From the NCBI RefSeq assembly GCF_026163695.1, contig NZ_JAOTID010000004.1, positions 280,218 to 344,217 on the forward strand: a stretch of DNA of 64,000 bases, in the 5' to 3' direction. Below are positions 45,590 through 54,432 of the stretch, piece by piece. Under the pieces are notes generated by a model. It saw only the letters and a list, made by a program, of their open reading frames with translations, was not told where the DNA came from and did no database searches. A program made the translations under genes and the position numbers. Source of the DNA: Shumkonia mesophila. Lineage in GTDB: Bacteria; Pseudomonadota; Alphaproteobacteria; Rhodospirillales; Shumkoniaceae. Position 1 is the stretch's first letter; each line of letters opens with the position of its first letter.

Positions 45590-46495
45590 TCAATTCTTGG
45601 GACGCGCGGCGCAGACGATCCGCAACTCGGCGATGATCGCCGTCGCGGCCGGCGACAGCCAGCCATCCTTGCGGCTGATGAGCCCCGCCTCCCTTACCGC
45701 GGAGATCCTTGGCACCTTGAGCATCGCAATGTCTTGCCCCTCGCTCCACTGCATGGTCGTCGAGCCCAGGAAGCTGAGCGCGTCGGACTCGCGGAGCATG
45801 TTCAGGATGAAGGCCATGGATTCCGTCTCGACGACGATCTGCGGCAGCGGCAGGTCGAGGGCCACGAAAAGCGCCTGCAGCCGGCGGTGGGACCGGGTGT
45901 TCCGGGGCGGCAGGATCCAGGGAAACTCGAGCAGCTGGCAGGGCTCCGGCTCGTTCTGCCGGGCCAGCGGATGGTCCGCCCGGCAACAAGGGCCCAACTC
46001 GTCGGCCGTCAGCCGCTCGATCGCCAGGTCCTGGGAGAGCTCCCGCAACGGCAGTTCTGCGACGACGAAGTCCAGTTCGCCGCGGCGCAGCGCCCGCAGC
46101 AGGACGTCGTCATATCCGCCGACGACGCGGGCCCGGACCGCCGGATTGGCCATGACCGTGCGCGCGAGGCTGACCGGCAGATGACGGCGCAGCCAGGCCG
46201 GCCCGGCGCCGATCGACACCGTGCCGACGGCGCCGCGGCGCAGCCAGTCGATCTCGCTCATGGCGTCCTGCACCTGGACGTTCACCGTCTCGGCATGCCG
46301 AAGCAGGCTCTGGCCGAATTCGGTCAACTGGACCCCGCGCGGCAGCCGGTCGAACAGCTGCACGCCAAGCTCCTCTTCGAGTGCCCGGATGCTCTTCGTC
46401 AGGGTGGGCTGGGCGACGCCAAGATCGGCGGCCGCGCCCGTGATGTTGAGCGATTTGGCGACCGCCAGGAAATACTCGAGCTGACGAAGGTTCAT
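45590..46495 (-). CDS. LysR-family transcriptional regulator
   Basis: 301 residues. An N-terminal winged helix-turn-helix (MNLRQLEYFLAVAKSLNITGAAADLGVAQPTLTKSIRALEEELG) is followed by a substrate-binding domain (~90-295). It is immediately upstream of the transporter-sulfatase cluster in the same direction and probably controls it. The ligand is unknown. Confidence 0.95.
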   Translation of the reverse strand: MNLRQLEYFLAVAKSLNITGAAADLGVAQPTLTKSIRALEEELGVQLFDRLPRGVQLTEFGQSLLRHAETVNVQVQDAMSEIDWLRRGAVGTVSIGAGPAWLRRHLPVSLARTVMANPAVRARVVGGYDDVLLRALRRGELDFVVAELPLRELSQDLAIERLTADELGPCCRADHPLARQNEPEPCQLLEFPWILPPRNTRSHRRLQALFVALDLPLPQIVVETESMAFILNMLRESDALSFLGSTTMQWSEGQDIAMLKVPRISAVREAGLISRKDGWLSPAATAIIAELRIVCAARPKN

Positions 46496-46540
46496 CCGAG
46501 TCCCCCCATCGTCCTGAGACCGCGACGGATCGGAGCGAAC

Positions 46541-47164
46541 TCAGGCGTCGCGGCACAGATGCGAAACGAAGGCCGGCAGGTCCAACTGGCGTTTGCGCCG
46601 CAGCCGTTCGGCGGCCAGGATGGCCTGCACGCCGGCCACGCTCTCTTCCACCACCCGATTGATGACGATGTAGTCGTAGGCTTCCCAGTGGCTCATTTCG
46701 GAGGCCGCCTTGGCCATCCTCCGGCGCACCACCTCGTCGGAATCCTGGGCCCGGGTCTTGAGCCGTTTTTCGAGCTCGGCGTGCGACGGCGGCAGGATGA
46801 ACACACTGACGAGGTCGGTACCGGCATTGTGGGCCAACTGCTGGGCGCCCTGCCAATCGACGTCGAACAGCACGTCCGTTCCCTCGCGGAGCGCCCTCTC
46901 GACCGGGGCCCTGGGCGTGCCGTAGCGGTGGTCGAAGACCTCGGCGTATTCCAGGAACTCGCCGGCCTCGACCATCTCTTCGAACCGGCTGTCGGAAACA
47001 AAAATGTAGTCGCGCCCGTCGACCTCTCCCGGACGCGGCGAGCGCGTGGTCGCCGAAATCGACAGGATCAGGTTGCCCTCGCGCTCCAGCAACAGGCGCG
47101 AGATCGTGGTTTTGCCGGCGCCGGAGGGCGAGGACAGCACCAGCATCAGGCCGCGCCGGGCCAT
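46541..47164 (-). CDS. gmk: Guanylate kinase
   Basis: Phosphorylates GMP to GDP. From the ATG at 47164 (MARRGLMLVLSSPSGAGKTT) it has 207 residues, the normal length, with the P-loop SPSGAGKTT, the GMP-binding STTRSPRPGEVDGRDYIFV-like segment (ISATTRSPRPGEVDG) and VLFDVDWQGAQQL. A TTG at 47215 inside the yicC stop region is possible but unneeded. It follows yicC directly. Confidence 0.96.
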   Translation of the reverse strand: MARRGLMLVLSSPSGAGKTTISRLLLEREGNLILSISATTRSPRPGEVDGRDYIFVSDSRFEEMVEAGEFLEYAEVFDHRYGTPRAPVERALREGTDVLFDVDWQGAQQLAHNAGTDLVSVFILPPSHAELEKRLKTRAQDSDEVVRRRMAKAASEMSHWEAYDYIVINRVVEESVAGVQAILAAERLRRKRQLDLPAFVSHLCRDA

Positions 47165-47207
47165 GGGCTCTTTCGGCGCCGCGTCGCCGAGACCGGCGGG
47201 GCTGGGG

Positions 47208-48098
47208 CTATTCAATGTTTTGCACCTGTTCGCGCATCTGGTCGATGACCGCCTTCAAGGCCAGCCCGCAGCGGCTGAGATCCATGTCCGGAGACTTCGA
47301 GCACAGCGTGTTGGTCTCGCGGTTGAATTCCTGGCACAGGAAGTCCAGCCGCCGCCCCACCGCGTCCGTCTCGCGCAAGAGCGACCGGCCGGCCGCCAGA
47401 TGCCCCCTCAGCCGGTCCAGTTCCTCGCGCGGATCGGCCTTGGTCATCAACAGTGCCGCCTCCTGCGCCAGCCGCTCCTCGGAAAGGGCGGGCAGATCCT
47501 CCAGAAGGGCCTTCACCTGGCTGACCAGGCGTTCGCGGATGGCTTTGGGCTGGGCGGCAACCACCGCCTCGGCTTCGCGGCACAGCGCCTCGACCTCGTC
47601 GAACTGGCCGCCGACGATCTCGGCCAGGTGGCGACCCTCGTCGCGACGGGCCGCGTGCAGCGAATCGAGCGCGGCGTCGAGGGAGGCCAGAAGTTCGGCA
47701 TCCATCGCCTGCTGGGCCTGCTCGTCCACCTCCTCCTCGGCCGTCTCGATGACGCCGCGCAACGCGAGAACCCCTTCCGGACGGGGCGGCGCGGCGTTGG
47801 GAATCCGCCGCTGAACCTCGGCGAGAAGGCCGATGACCTCGTCCAGGGCGGTGTGGTTGATGCGGAACCCCGCGCCGCGGACGTTCCATTGCAGCGACAA
47901 CGACAGCGAGACGTTGCCCCGGCGGAAACGGGCGACGACCCGCTCGCGAATGGGCGGGTCGAGGCGGTCGAAACCATTCGGCAGCCGGCTTCGCACATCG
48001 AGGCCGCGGCCGTTGACGCTTTTGACTTCCCAGATCCACGAGCAGCGGTCGTTCTGCCCTTGGGCGCGGGCGAAGCCCGTCATCGATGAAATGGCCAC
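47208..48098 (-). CDS. yicC: YicC-family protein (endoribonuclease)
   Basis: About 296 residues, the family length. It begins VAISSMTGFARAQGQ at a GTG (48098) with GGAGAGG just upstream; the ATG at 48083 is the alternative. The N-terminal YicC domain (VKSVNGRGLDVRSRLP) and the C-terminal DUF1732 ending (LCQEFNRETNTLCSKSPD) are intact. Family members act in RNA decay and stress response. It is paired with gmk as in most proteobacteria. Confidence 0.92.
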   Translation of the reverse strand: MAISSMTGFARAQGQNDRCSWIWEVKSVNGRGLDVRSRLPNGFDRLDPPIRERVVARFRRGNVSLSLSLQWNVRGAGFRINHTALDEVIGLLAEVQRRIPNAAPPRPEGVLALRGVIETAEEEVDEQAQQAMDAELLASLDAALDSLHAARRDEGRHLAEIVGGQFDEVEALCREAEAVVAAQPKAIRERLVSQVKALLEDLPALSEERLAQEAALLMTKADPREELDRLRGHLAAGRSLLRETDAVGRRLDFLCQEFNRETNTLCSKSPDMDLSRCGLALKAVIDQMREQVQNIE

Positions 48099-48153
48099 AC
48101 AACCTCTCCAGCACCGGCCCCTGCGGCCCCCGTTATATCGTCCGCCACCGGGA

Positions 48154-49740
48154 TCAACAAGCGGCCGTGGGAACGGCGGGGGCGGGATGGGCCTCGTCGG
48201 CCTTGTTCCCGGTCTCTCCCGAGACCGCAAGGGTGAATTGGAAGGCGGTGCCCGCGTCCACGCCCTCGACCAATTCCAGACGGCCGTTGTGGGCCTCGAC
48301 GATGGACCGGCAAATGGCCAATCCCATGCCGAGCCCGTCGCCCTTGGTGGTGACGAACGGCTCGAAGATGGACTGGCGGAGGTCGGACGGAACCCCGCGT
48401 CCGGAATCGCGAACGGTCACCCGTACCAGATCGTCGCCGCACCGGGCGGTCGAGATGATCACCCGGCGGGACGATGGCGCGTTTTCCCGGGCCGCCTCGA
48501 CGCCATTGCGCGCGAGGTTGAGAATGACCTGCTGGATCTGGATCTTGTCGGCGGTCACCGGGTCAAGCGCTGTCGCCAGATCGAGAGCGACGGCGACGCC
48601 ATGGCATTGCGCCTCGGCCTGCAGAAGATCGACCGTCTCGCGAATGGTGGCGTTGATGTCGACCGGCGCCTTCTCGGGTTCCACCTTCTGGACGAAGGAG
48701 CGAACCCGGCGGATGACCTCGCCGGCGCGAAGTGCCTCGGCCGCCGCCCTCTCCATGGCGTCCAGCACCTCCTGGGTCACCGTATTGGTTTTCCTGAGCC
48801 GCGCGATGCTCCCCCGCACGTAGTTGGAAATGGCGGTCAGCGGCTGGTTCAGCTCGTGGGCAAGGCCGGTCGCCATCTCCCCCATCGTGCTGACCCTGGA
48901 AACGTGGGCGAGTTCCGCCTGCAACCGCCGCGCTTTTTCGTCCGCCTCGCGGCGTTGGCGCGCCATGGTCACCAGGGCGATGCCGAGCTCGCCGATTTCG
49001 TCGCCGCGCTGTTCCGGCAACGACACGTCGAAGGCGCCGCGACCGATCTGGCGGGTCAGCACCACCAGCTTCTCGATCGGGCCGCTGATTCCACGTGCCA
49101 CCGCCACGCTGAACAGAATCCCCAAGGCGGCGAAGACAAATGCCGCGATGCCGCTGACCGTCAGCAGCCGGGTCGTTCCTTTTTGATGAATTCCTTCGAC
49201 CAAGGCTTGGGTCGTCGCAATGTCCGATTGCACGTCGGTCAATAAAAGGCCGACGGTCACACCGCCCAGAATCCGCGCACCCTCCGCGACGGGGACCGAG
49301 ACGCTGAGGCGGTCGCCCTCGATCAAGGTGACGCTGTGGCCGAAGGACAGCACCGCGGTCATCTTATTGTCGGGCACCCCCGGGAAATCGGCGACGACCG
49401 TGTCTGAGCCATCCACGACGATGCCCCGGGAGGCGTTGAAAACGCGGACATGGTCGACGCCCCGCCGGCCGCGGGCGGACAGAACGAGATCGCGCACGGC
49501 ATCCCATTGCTGGCGGGAAAGGGGGTCGGTCAGGGATTCCGAAAGGAAGACGGCCACGCCCTGGGCGCGCCGTTCGGCCTGCTTCAACAGCGCCGCCGCC
49601 ATCGCCGCCGAGTTCGACTCGCGCGTCTCGTCCATCGTTTGGCGGAACTGCACGAAGAGCAAAGCCGACAGCACAACAACCAGGGCGGCGATCAGGCCGA
49701 TGATCGCCATCGTGACGCGCGTATGGAGGCGAACGATCAT
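48154..49740 (-). CDS. Sensor histidine kinase (orphan)
   Basis: 528-residue inner-membrane kinase: helix ~11-31, a periplasmic sensor part ~32-190, helix ~192-215, HAMP ~216-268, coiled coil, HisKA with the phospho-accepting His295 in GLAHELNQPLTAI, and HATPase_c (QVILNLARNGVEAA, DSGRGVP, GDGLGMGLAICRSIVEAHNG). This is the DctB/FixL-type subgroup. No response regulator gene is adjacent; the neighbours are yicC and an SDR gene. The signal is unknown. Confidence 0.93.
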   Translation of the reverse strand: MIVRLHTRVTMAIIGLIAALVVVLSALLFVQFRQTMDETRESNSAAMAAALLKQAERRAQGVAVFLSESLTDPLSRQQWDAVRDLVLSARGRRGVDHVRVFNASRGIVVDGSDTVVADFPGVPDNKMTAVLSFGHSVTLIEGDRLSVSVPVAEGARILGGVTVGLLLTDVQSDIATTQALVEGIHQKGTTRLLTVSGIAAFVFAALGILFSVAVARGISGPIEKLVVLTRQIGRGAFDVSLPEQRGDEIGELGIALVTMARQRREADEKARRLQAELAHVSRVSTMGEMATGLAHELNQPLTAISNYVRGSIARLRKTNTVTQEVLDAMERAAAEALRAGEVIRRVRSFVQKVEPEKAPVDINATIRETVDLLQAEAQCHGVAVALDLATALDPVTADKIQIQQVILNLARNGVEAARENAPSSRRVIISTARCGDDLVRVTVRDSGRGVPSDLRQSIFEPFVTTKGDGLGMGLAICRSIVEAHNGRLELVEGVDAGTAFQFTLAVSGETGNKADEAHPAPAVPTAAC

Positions 49741-49953
49741 TCACCTTATTCCGTTGCCGGCAGGGTTGAACCGCCGGGTCTTGCCGTTCGCAAGCGCGAC
49801 ATCCTATCCCCGACCGTGCGCCGGCCGACACCCCGGATTTTCCCCACTGTCGATACCGGTCCGCCTTCGGCCGCCCCTTGTCGATGTTTTCTTCGTCGTT
49901 TCCGGCCCCCGGATCTTTTATCCTGACGGCATCCCCGCCGCAACGAAAGGGCC

Positions 49954-50727
49954 ATGGTGAGAAATTTTTCGTCTCCGCGATCCATCCTGATCACCGGCGC
50001 CTCGAATGGCATCGGCGCCGCGCTGGCCACCGGCTACGCCGCCCCCGGCGTCTTCCTGGCGCTCGCCGGACGCAACGCCGACCGCCTGGAGGCGGTGGCC
50101 CGGCAGTGCCGGGAGCGGGGCACGGATGTGGCGGTCAAGGCCATCGAGGTGGTCGATCGTGCCGCCATGGCCGCCTGGATCGAGGGCGTCGACGACGCTC
50201 ATCCGCTGGACCTCGTCATCGCCAATGCCGGAATTTCGGCCGGAACCGCGCGCTCGACCGACCCCGTGGAAAAGGTCCGCGAGATCTTCGCGGTCAACGT
50301 GGACGGGCTGCTCAACACCCTCGATCCCGCCATCGCCCGCATGCGCCCGCGCCGCCGGGGACAATTGGCCGTGGTCAGTTCCATTGCCGGTTTCCGCGGC
50401 CTGCCCGGCACCACCGCCTACGCCGCCAGCAAGGCCGCCGTCAGAAGCTACGGCGAAGGCCTGCGGGGCTCGCTGTGGGAGGACGGCATCGGGGTGTCGG
50501 TCATCTGCCCGGGCTTCGTCGTTTCCGGCATGACGGCGGTGAATCCCTTTCGCATGCCGTTCATCATGGGGGCCGACAAGGCGGCCGGCATCATCCGGCG
50601 TGGCCTTGCCCGCGACAAGGCCCGCATCGCCTTTCCGTGGCCGATGTACGTCGTCGTCTGGCTGATGAGTGTCCTGCCCCCGGCCTGGACCGATCCGCTG
50701 TTCCGGCGCCTGCCGCGCAACCCGTAA
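49954..50727 (+). CDS. SDR-family oxidoreductase with C-terminal hydrophobic tail
   Basis: 257 residues. It has the NAD(P) motif TGASNGIG (~14-21), NAG in VIANAGIS and the catalytic YAASK with the upstream Ser (VVSSIAG). The C-terminal 30 residues (FPWPMYVVVWLMSVLPPAW) are hydrophobic and may anchor it to the membrane, suggesting a lipid-like substrate. It lies between the histidine kinase (divergent) and mltG (convergent). Confidence 0.9.
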   Translation: MVRNFSSPRSILITGASNGIGAALATGYAAPGVFLALAGRNADRLEAVARQCRERGTDVAVKAIEVVDRAAMAAWIEGVDDAHPLDLVIANAGISAGTARSTDPVEKVREIFAVNVDGLLNTLDPAIARMRPRRRGQLAVVSSIAGFRGLPGTTAYAASKAAVRSYGEGLRGSLWEDGIGVSVICPGFVVSGMTAVNPFRMPFIMGADKAAGIIRRGLARDKARIAFPWPMYVVVWLMSVLPPAWTDPLFRRLPRNP

Positions 50728-50751
50728 AACCGGGTGTATTTCGGCATCTCG

Positions 50752-50867
50752 TATTTTGGGGACACCATACTTCGTATTTTGGGGACACCATACTTAATTC
50801 GATTTCACCGCTCATTGCCCGGAATGGCAATGTCTTTTCGCGAATTAAGTATGGTGTCCCCAAAATA
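50752..50867. repeat. Palindromic intergenic element, copy 4 (family A, inverted)
   Basis: Perfect 27-base arms (50775-50801 and 50841-50867) share the core GGGGACACCATACTTAATTC, with an extra tandem arm at 50752-50774 as in copy 1. The reverse complement of its loop (CGAAAAGACATTGCC ... GGTGAAAT) resembles the loops of copies 1 and 2, so this copy is inverted relative to them. It lies between the converging SDR and mltG genes. Confidence 0.9.
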
Positions 50868-50925
50868 CCCGCCGAAATACCCCCGAAATACCCGCCGGCG
50901 CCTGCCGCGCAGCCCCTGAGCCGCG

Positions 50926-51927
50926 TCAGCGGGGATCGGCCGGCCCGGGCGTTTCCTGGTCGCGCAGTTTGCGCCAGCGGGCGACGTTGCGGTTGTGTTC
51001 GTCCAGTGTCCTGGCGAACGCGTGCCCGCCGTTGCCGTCGGCCACGAAATAAAGGTCGTCGGTGTCGGCCGGATTGAGGGCGGCCACCACCGAGGCCCGG
51101 CCCGGATTGCAGATCGGCGCCGGCGGCAGGCCGTCTTGCGCATAGGTGTTGAACGGAGAGGGCGTCTTCAGGTCCTGGCGCATCAGGGGGCGCCCCAGGG
51201 CCTCTTTGCCGCCGGTGAGCGCGTAGACTACCGTCGGGTCGGACTGCAGCCGCATACCCTTCTTCAGGCGGTTGACGAAGACCGCCGCCACCCGCGAACG
51301 TTCTGCCGGCACGGCGGTTTCCTTTTCGATGATGGAAGCCAGGATGACCGCCTCGCGCGGCGAGGAAAGCGGCAGGTCCGGCCGGCGTTCCACCCACGCG
51401 CGGGCCAGGATGTCGTCCATGGCGCGGGCCATGCGTCCGACCATCTCCTGGCGGCTGTCGCCATGGGAATAGTGATACGTCTCGGGCAACAGCGTTCCCT
51501 CGGCAAGTGCCCCGGCGATGTCGCCGACGAGACCGTCGGCGGCAGTCAGTTGCGCCGCCACCTGGGCCACCGTCGCCCCTTCGACCAGGGTCAGGCGCCG
51601 CACCACCGTTCGACCGCTTTCAAGGAGCGCGATGGCGTCGCGAACGCTGATCGCCGCCGGAAACGCGTATTCGCCGGCCTTGAGGCGGCCGTCGGCACCG
51701 GTGATGTTGGCCCCCGCCTCGAAGACCGTGGGGTGTCTGATGACGCCGGCTGCGGCCAATTGGGCGGCGATGGCGCCGAGGCCGGCCCCTTTCGGGATCA
51801 CCAGCGTGGCCGGCGCCGCCAGCGGTCCCGGCCGCACGAACTGGGCATAGCCCCAGGCGAGCACGCCGCCGCCGGCCAGCAAGGCCAGAAGAACCAGGGA
51901 AACCAGGAGGAACGCGATGCGGCGCAT
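50926..51927 (-). CDS. mltG: Endolytic peptidoglycan transglycosylase MltG
   Basis: Cuts nascent glycan strands in the periplasm, anchored by one N-terminal helix (FLLVSLVLLALLAGGGVLAW). 333 residues with a LysM-like part (~40-100) and the YceG domain holding the catalytic Glu in LASIIEKET. The motifs RLQSDPTVVYAL and NTYAQDGLPPAPICNPG are typical. It is followed in the usual alphaproteobacterial order by fabF upstream on the same strand. Confidence 0.95.
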   Translation of the reverse strand: MRRIAFLLVSLVLLALLAGGGVLAWGYAQFVRPGPLAAPATLVIPKGAGLGAIAAQLAAAGVIRHPTVFEAGANITGADGRLKAGEYAFPAAISVRDAIALLESGRTVVRRLTLVEGATVAQVAAQLTAADGLVGDIAGALAEGTLLPETYHYSHGDSRQEMVGRMARAMDDILARAWVERRPDLPLSSPREAVILASIIEKETAVPAERSRVAAVFVNRLKKGMRLQSDPTVVYALTGGKEALGRPLMRQDLKTPSPFNTYAQDGLPPAPICNPGRASVVAALNPADTDDLYFVADGNGGHAFARTLDEHNRNVARWRKLRDQETPGPADPR

Positions 51928-51940
51928 GCCGCCTTACATT

Positions 51941-53203
51941 CTAGCTGAATGCCTTGAAGATGATCGACGCATTGGTTCCGCCGAAGCCGAAGGAATTGGA
52001 CAGCACGGCGTTGATCTTGCGTTCCCGGGCCTTGTGGGGCACCAGGTCGACTCCGGCAGCGGCGTCGCTGGGATTGTCGAGGTTCAGCGTCGGCGGCGCG
52101 ATGCTGTCGCGCATGGCGAGGATCGAGAAGATCGCCTCGACCGATCCCGCCGCGCCCAGGCAGTGGCCGACCGCCGATTTCGTCGACGACATGGAAACCT
52201 TCTTCATGGCCTCGCCGAACAGGCGCTTGGCGGCGCCCAGCTCGATTTCGTCGCCCAATGGCGTCGAGGTCCCGTGGGCGTTGACGTAATCGATGTCGTC
52301 GGGCGTCATGCCGGCCCTTTTCAAGGCCATGGCCATGCACCGATAGGCGCCGTTGCCGTCCTCGGCCGGCGCCGTGATGTGGTGGGCGTCGCCGGTCAGG
52401 CCGTAGCCGACGAACTCGGCATAGATGTTGGCGCCCCGCTTCTTGGCGTGCTCGAGTTCCTCGAGAACGACGACGCCGGCGCCGTCCCCCATCACGAAAC
52501 CGTCGCGGTCGCGGTCCCACGGCCGCGAGGCGCGCGTTGGCGCGTCGTTGAAATGGGTCGACAACGCGTTGGCCCGCGAGAAGCCGGCCACGCCCAGGCG
52601 GCAGATGGCGGCTTCCGCCCCGCCGGCGATCATGACGTCGGCGTCTTCCCACATGATCATGCGGGCCGCATCGCCGATCGAATGGGCGCCGGTCGAACAG
52701 GCGGTGACGACCGCGTGGTTCGGCCCCTTGAGGCCGTATTTGATCGAAACCTGCCCGGACACCAGGTTGATCAGGCTGGCCGGGATGAAGAACGGGCTCA
52801 ACCGCCGGACGTTGCTCTCGACGATGACCGCCCCCTTGGCGATCTCGGCCAGGCCGCCGATCCCCGAGCCGATCGACACGCCGGTTCGACAGCGGTCCTC
52901 GTCGGTTTCGGGCTTCCACCCGGAATCCTCGATCGCCTGCGTCGCCGCCGCCATCCCATAGAGGATGAACTTGTCGACCCGGCGGGCGTCCTTTGGCTCC
53001 ATCCAGTCGTCGGAGGTGAACAGGCCCTCGGCCGTCGGTCCCTCGGGAACCTGGCCGGCGACCTTGGCCGGAAGGTCCGAAACGTCGAAATTCTCGATGG
53101 TCCGAATGCCCGACTGCCCTTGAAGCAAACGATCCCAACAGGGTTTCACCCCGCACCCAAGGGATGTCAGGAGCCCAATTCCGGTGACGACGACACGTCT
53201 CAT
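51941..53203 (-). CDS. fabF: 3-oxoacyl-ACP synthase II
   Basis: Condensing enzyme of fatty-acid elongation, 420 residues from MRRVVVTGIGLLTSLGCG. The catalytic Cys lies in VTACSTGAHSIGDA and the two His in NAHGTSTPLGD and SAVGHCLGAAG. The start at 53203 is the family position; the in-frame extension to 53257 is not. It is 84 bases downstream of acpP. Confidence 0.97.
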   Translation of the reverse strand: MRRVVVTGIGLLTSLGCGVKPCWDRLLQGQSGIRTIENFDVSDLPAKVAGQVPEGPTAEGLFTSDDWMEPKDARRVDKFILYGMAAATQAIEDSGWKPETDEDRCRTGVSIGSGIGGLAEIAKGAVIVESNVRRLSPFFIPASLINLVSGQVSIKYGLKGPNHAVVTACSTGAHSIGDAARMIMWEDADVMIAGGAEAAICRLGVAGFSRANALSTHFNDAPTRASRPWDRDRDGFVMGDGAGVVVLEELEHAKKRGANIYAEFVGYGLTGDAHHITAPAEDGNGAYRCMAMALKRAGMTPDDIDYVNAHGTSTPLGDEIELGAAKRLFGEAMKKVSMSSTKSAVGHCLGAAGSVEAIFSILAMRDSIAPPTLNLDNPSDAAAGVDLVPHKARERKINAVLSNSFGFGGTNASIIFKAFS

Positions 53204-53287
53204 GACGGTTGCGGTTCCGTTATTGTGGGGGAGTGGCGAAAAGGACATGCCCGGCAAGGCCGGGCTTCGCGCCTCCCTAGGAAGGAT

Positions 53288-53521
53288 CTACTTGTGCGCC
53301 TCGATGAAGTCGATGGCGTCCTTGATGGTCAGGATCTTTTCGGCGGCGTCGTCGGGGATTTCGCAGTTGAATTCCTCCTCGAACGCCATGACGAGCTCAA
53401 CCGTGTCCAGGCTGTCGGCCCCGAGATCATCGATGAAGCTGGCATTCTCGGTCACCTTCGTCTCTTCGACCCCGAGATGCTCCACGACGATTTTCTTCAC
53501 GCGATCACCAACATCACTCAT
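53288..53521 (-). CDS. acpP: Acyl carrier protein
   Basis: 77-residue acidic carrier. The phosphopantetheine site is Ser37 in [11 protein letters not shown]. It sits between fabG and fabF, as is standard, and is probably expressed from its own promoter in the 147-base gap after fabG. Confidence 0.98.
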   Translation of the reverse strand: MSDVGDRVKKIVVEHLGVEETKVTENASFIDDLGADSLDTVELVMAFEEEFNCEIPDDAAEKILTIKDAIDFIEAHK

Positions 53522-53668
53522 CGGTAAATTCCTTGCCTGTTCCTCATTGAATGCAATGACCCGGCCGCTTCCCGCAAAGTCCCCACAGACCCCTTGGGCG
53601 CCGGCGACGGCCCCTCTCGTAACACACTTTTTCCGCCTTTGCCAACACCCAGCAAAGGCGCGGTATTC

Positions 53669-54406
53669 CTAGATCATGGCCATGCCGCCGTTGACATGCA
53701 CGGTTTGCCCGGTGACGTAGGCGGCCTCGTCGCTGGCCAGGAACGCCACGGCGGCGGCGACATCCTGGGGCGTGCCCAGACGGCCGCCCGGGATGCTGGC
53801 CACCAAACGCTGCTTCTGCTCGTCGGACAGGGCATCGGTCATCGGGGTGGCAATGAAGCCGGGGGCCACGCAGTTGACCGTGATGCCGCGCGAGGCCACT
53901 TCCTGGGCCATCGACTTCGACATGGCGATCATGCCGCCCTTCGAGGCCGCGTAGTTGACCTGGCCGGCGTTGCCCGTCACCCCAACGATGGAGGCGATGC
54001 CGACGATGCGCCCCGAGCGCTGCTTCATCATCGGGCGAAGGCAGGCCCGCGACAGCCGGAACGCCGCCGTCAGGTTGACGTCGAGCACCAGTTGCCAGTC
54101 CTCGTCCTTCATGCGCATGGCCAGGTTGTCGCGGGTCAGGCCGGCGTTGTTGATAAGGATGTCGATGCGCCCCATCGCCTTTTCGGCGTCGGCCACCAGC
54201 TTGGCCGGGGCCTCGGGATCGCTTAGGTTCGCCTCGAACAGATGGGTCCGTCCGCCCAACTCCTTGGCCAGCGCCTCCATGCCCTCGCGGCGCATGTCGG
54301 TCAGGCCCAGCGTCGCCCCCTGCCCGTGCAGCAGGCGGGCGATGGCCCCGCCGATGCCGCCGGAGGCCCCGGTGATCAACGCGCATTTTCCGGAAAAGTC
54401 GAACAT
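53669..54406 (-). CDS. fabG: 3-oxoacyl-ACP reductase
   Basis: NADPH-dependent SDR of fatty-acid synthesis, 245 residues. Motifs TGASGGIGGAIA, NNAGLTRDNLAMRM (FabG type) and the catalytic YAASKGG are present, and it ends HVNGGMAMI. The ATG at 54406 follows a strong GGGGAGAGGGAAG site. The open frame continues upstream into fabD but is not used. Confidence 0.97.
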   Translation of the reverse strand: MFDFSGKCALITGASGGIGGAIARLLHGQGATLGLTDMRREGMEALAKELGGRTHLFEANLSDPEAPAKLVADAEKAMGRIDILINNAGLTRDNLAMRMKDEDWQLVLDVNLTAAFRLSRACLRPMMKQRSGRIVGIASIVGVTGNAGQVNYAASKGGMIAMSKSMAQEVASRGITVNCVAPGFIATPMTDALSDEQKQRLVASIPGGRLGTPQDVAAAVAFLASDEAAYVTGQTVHVNGGMAMI

Positions 54407-54432
54407 GGCTTCCCTCTCCCCTCGTCCGTTCG

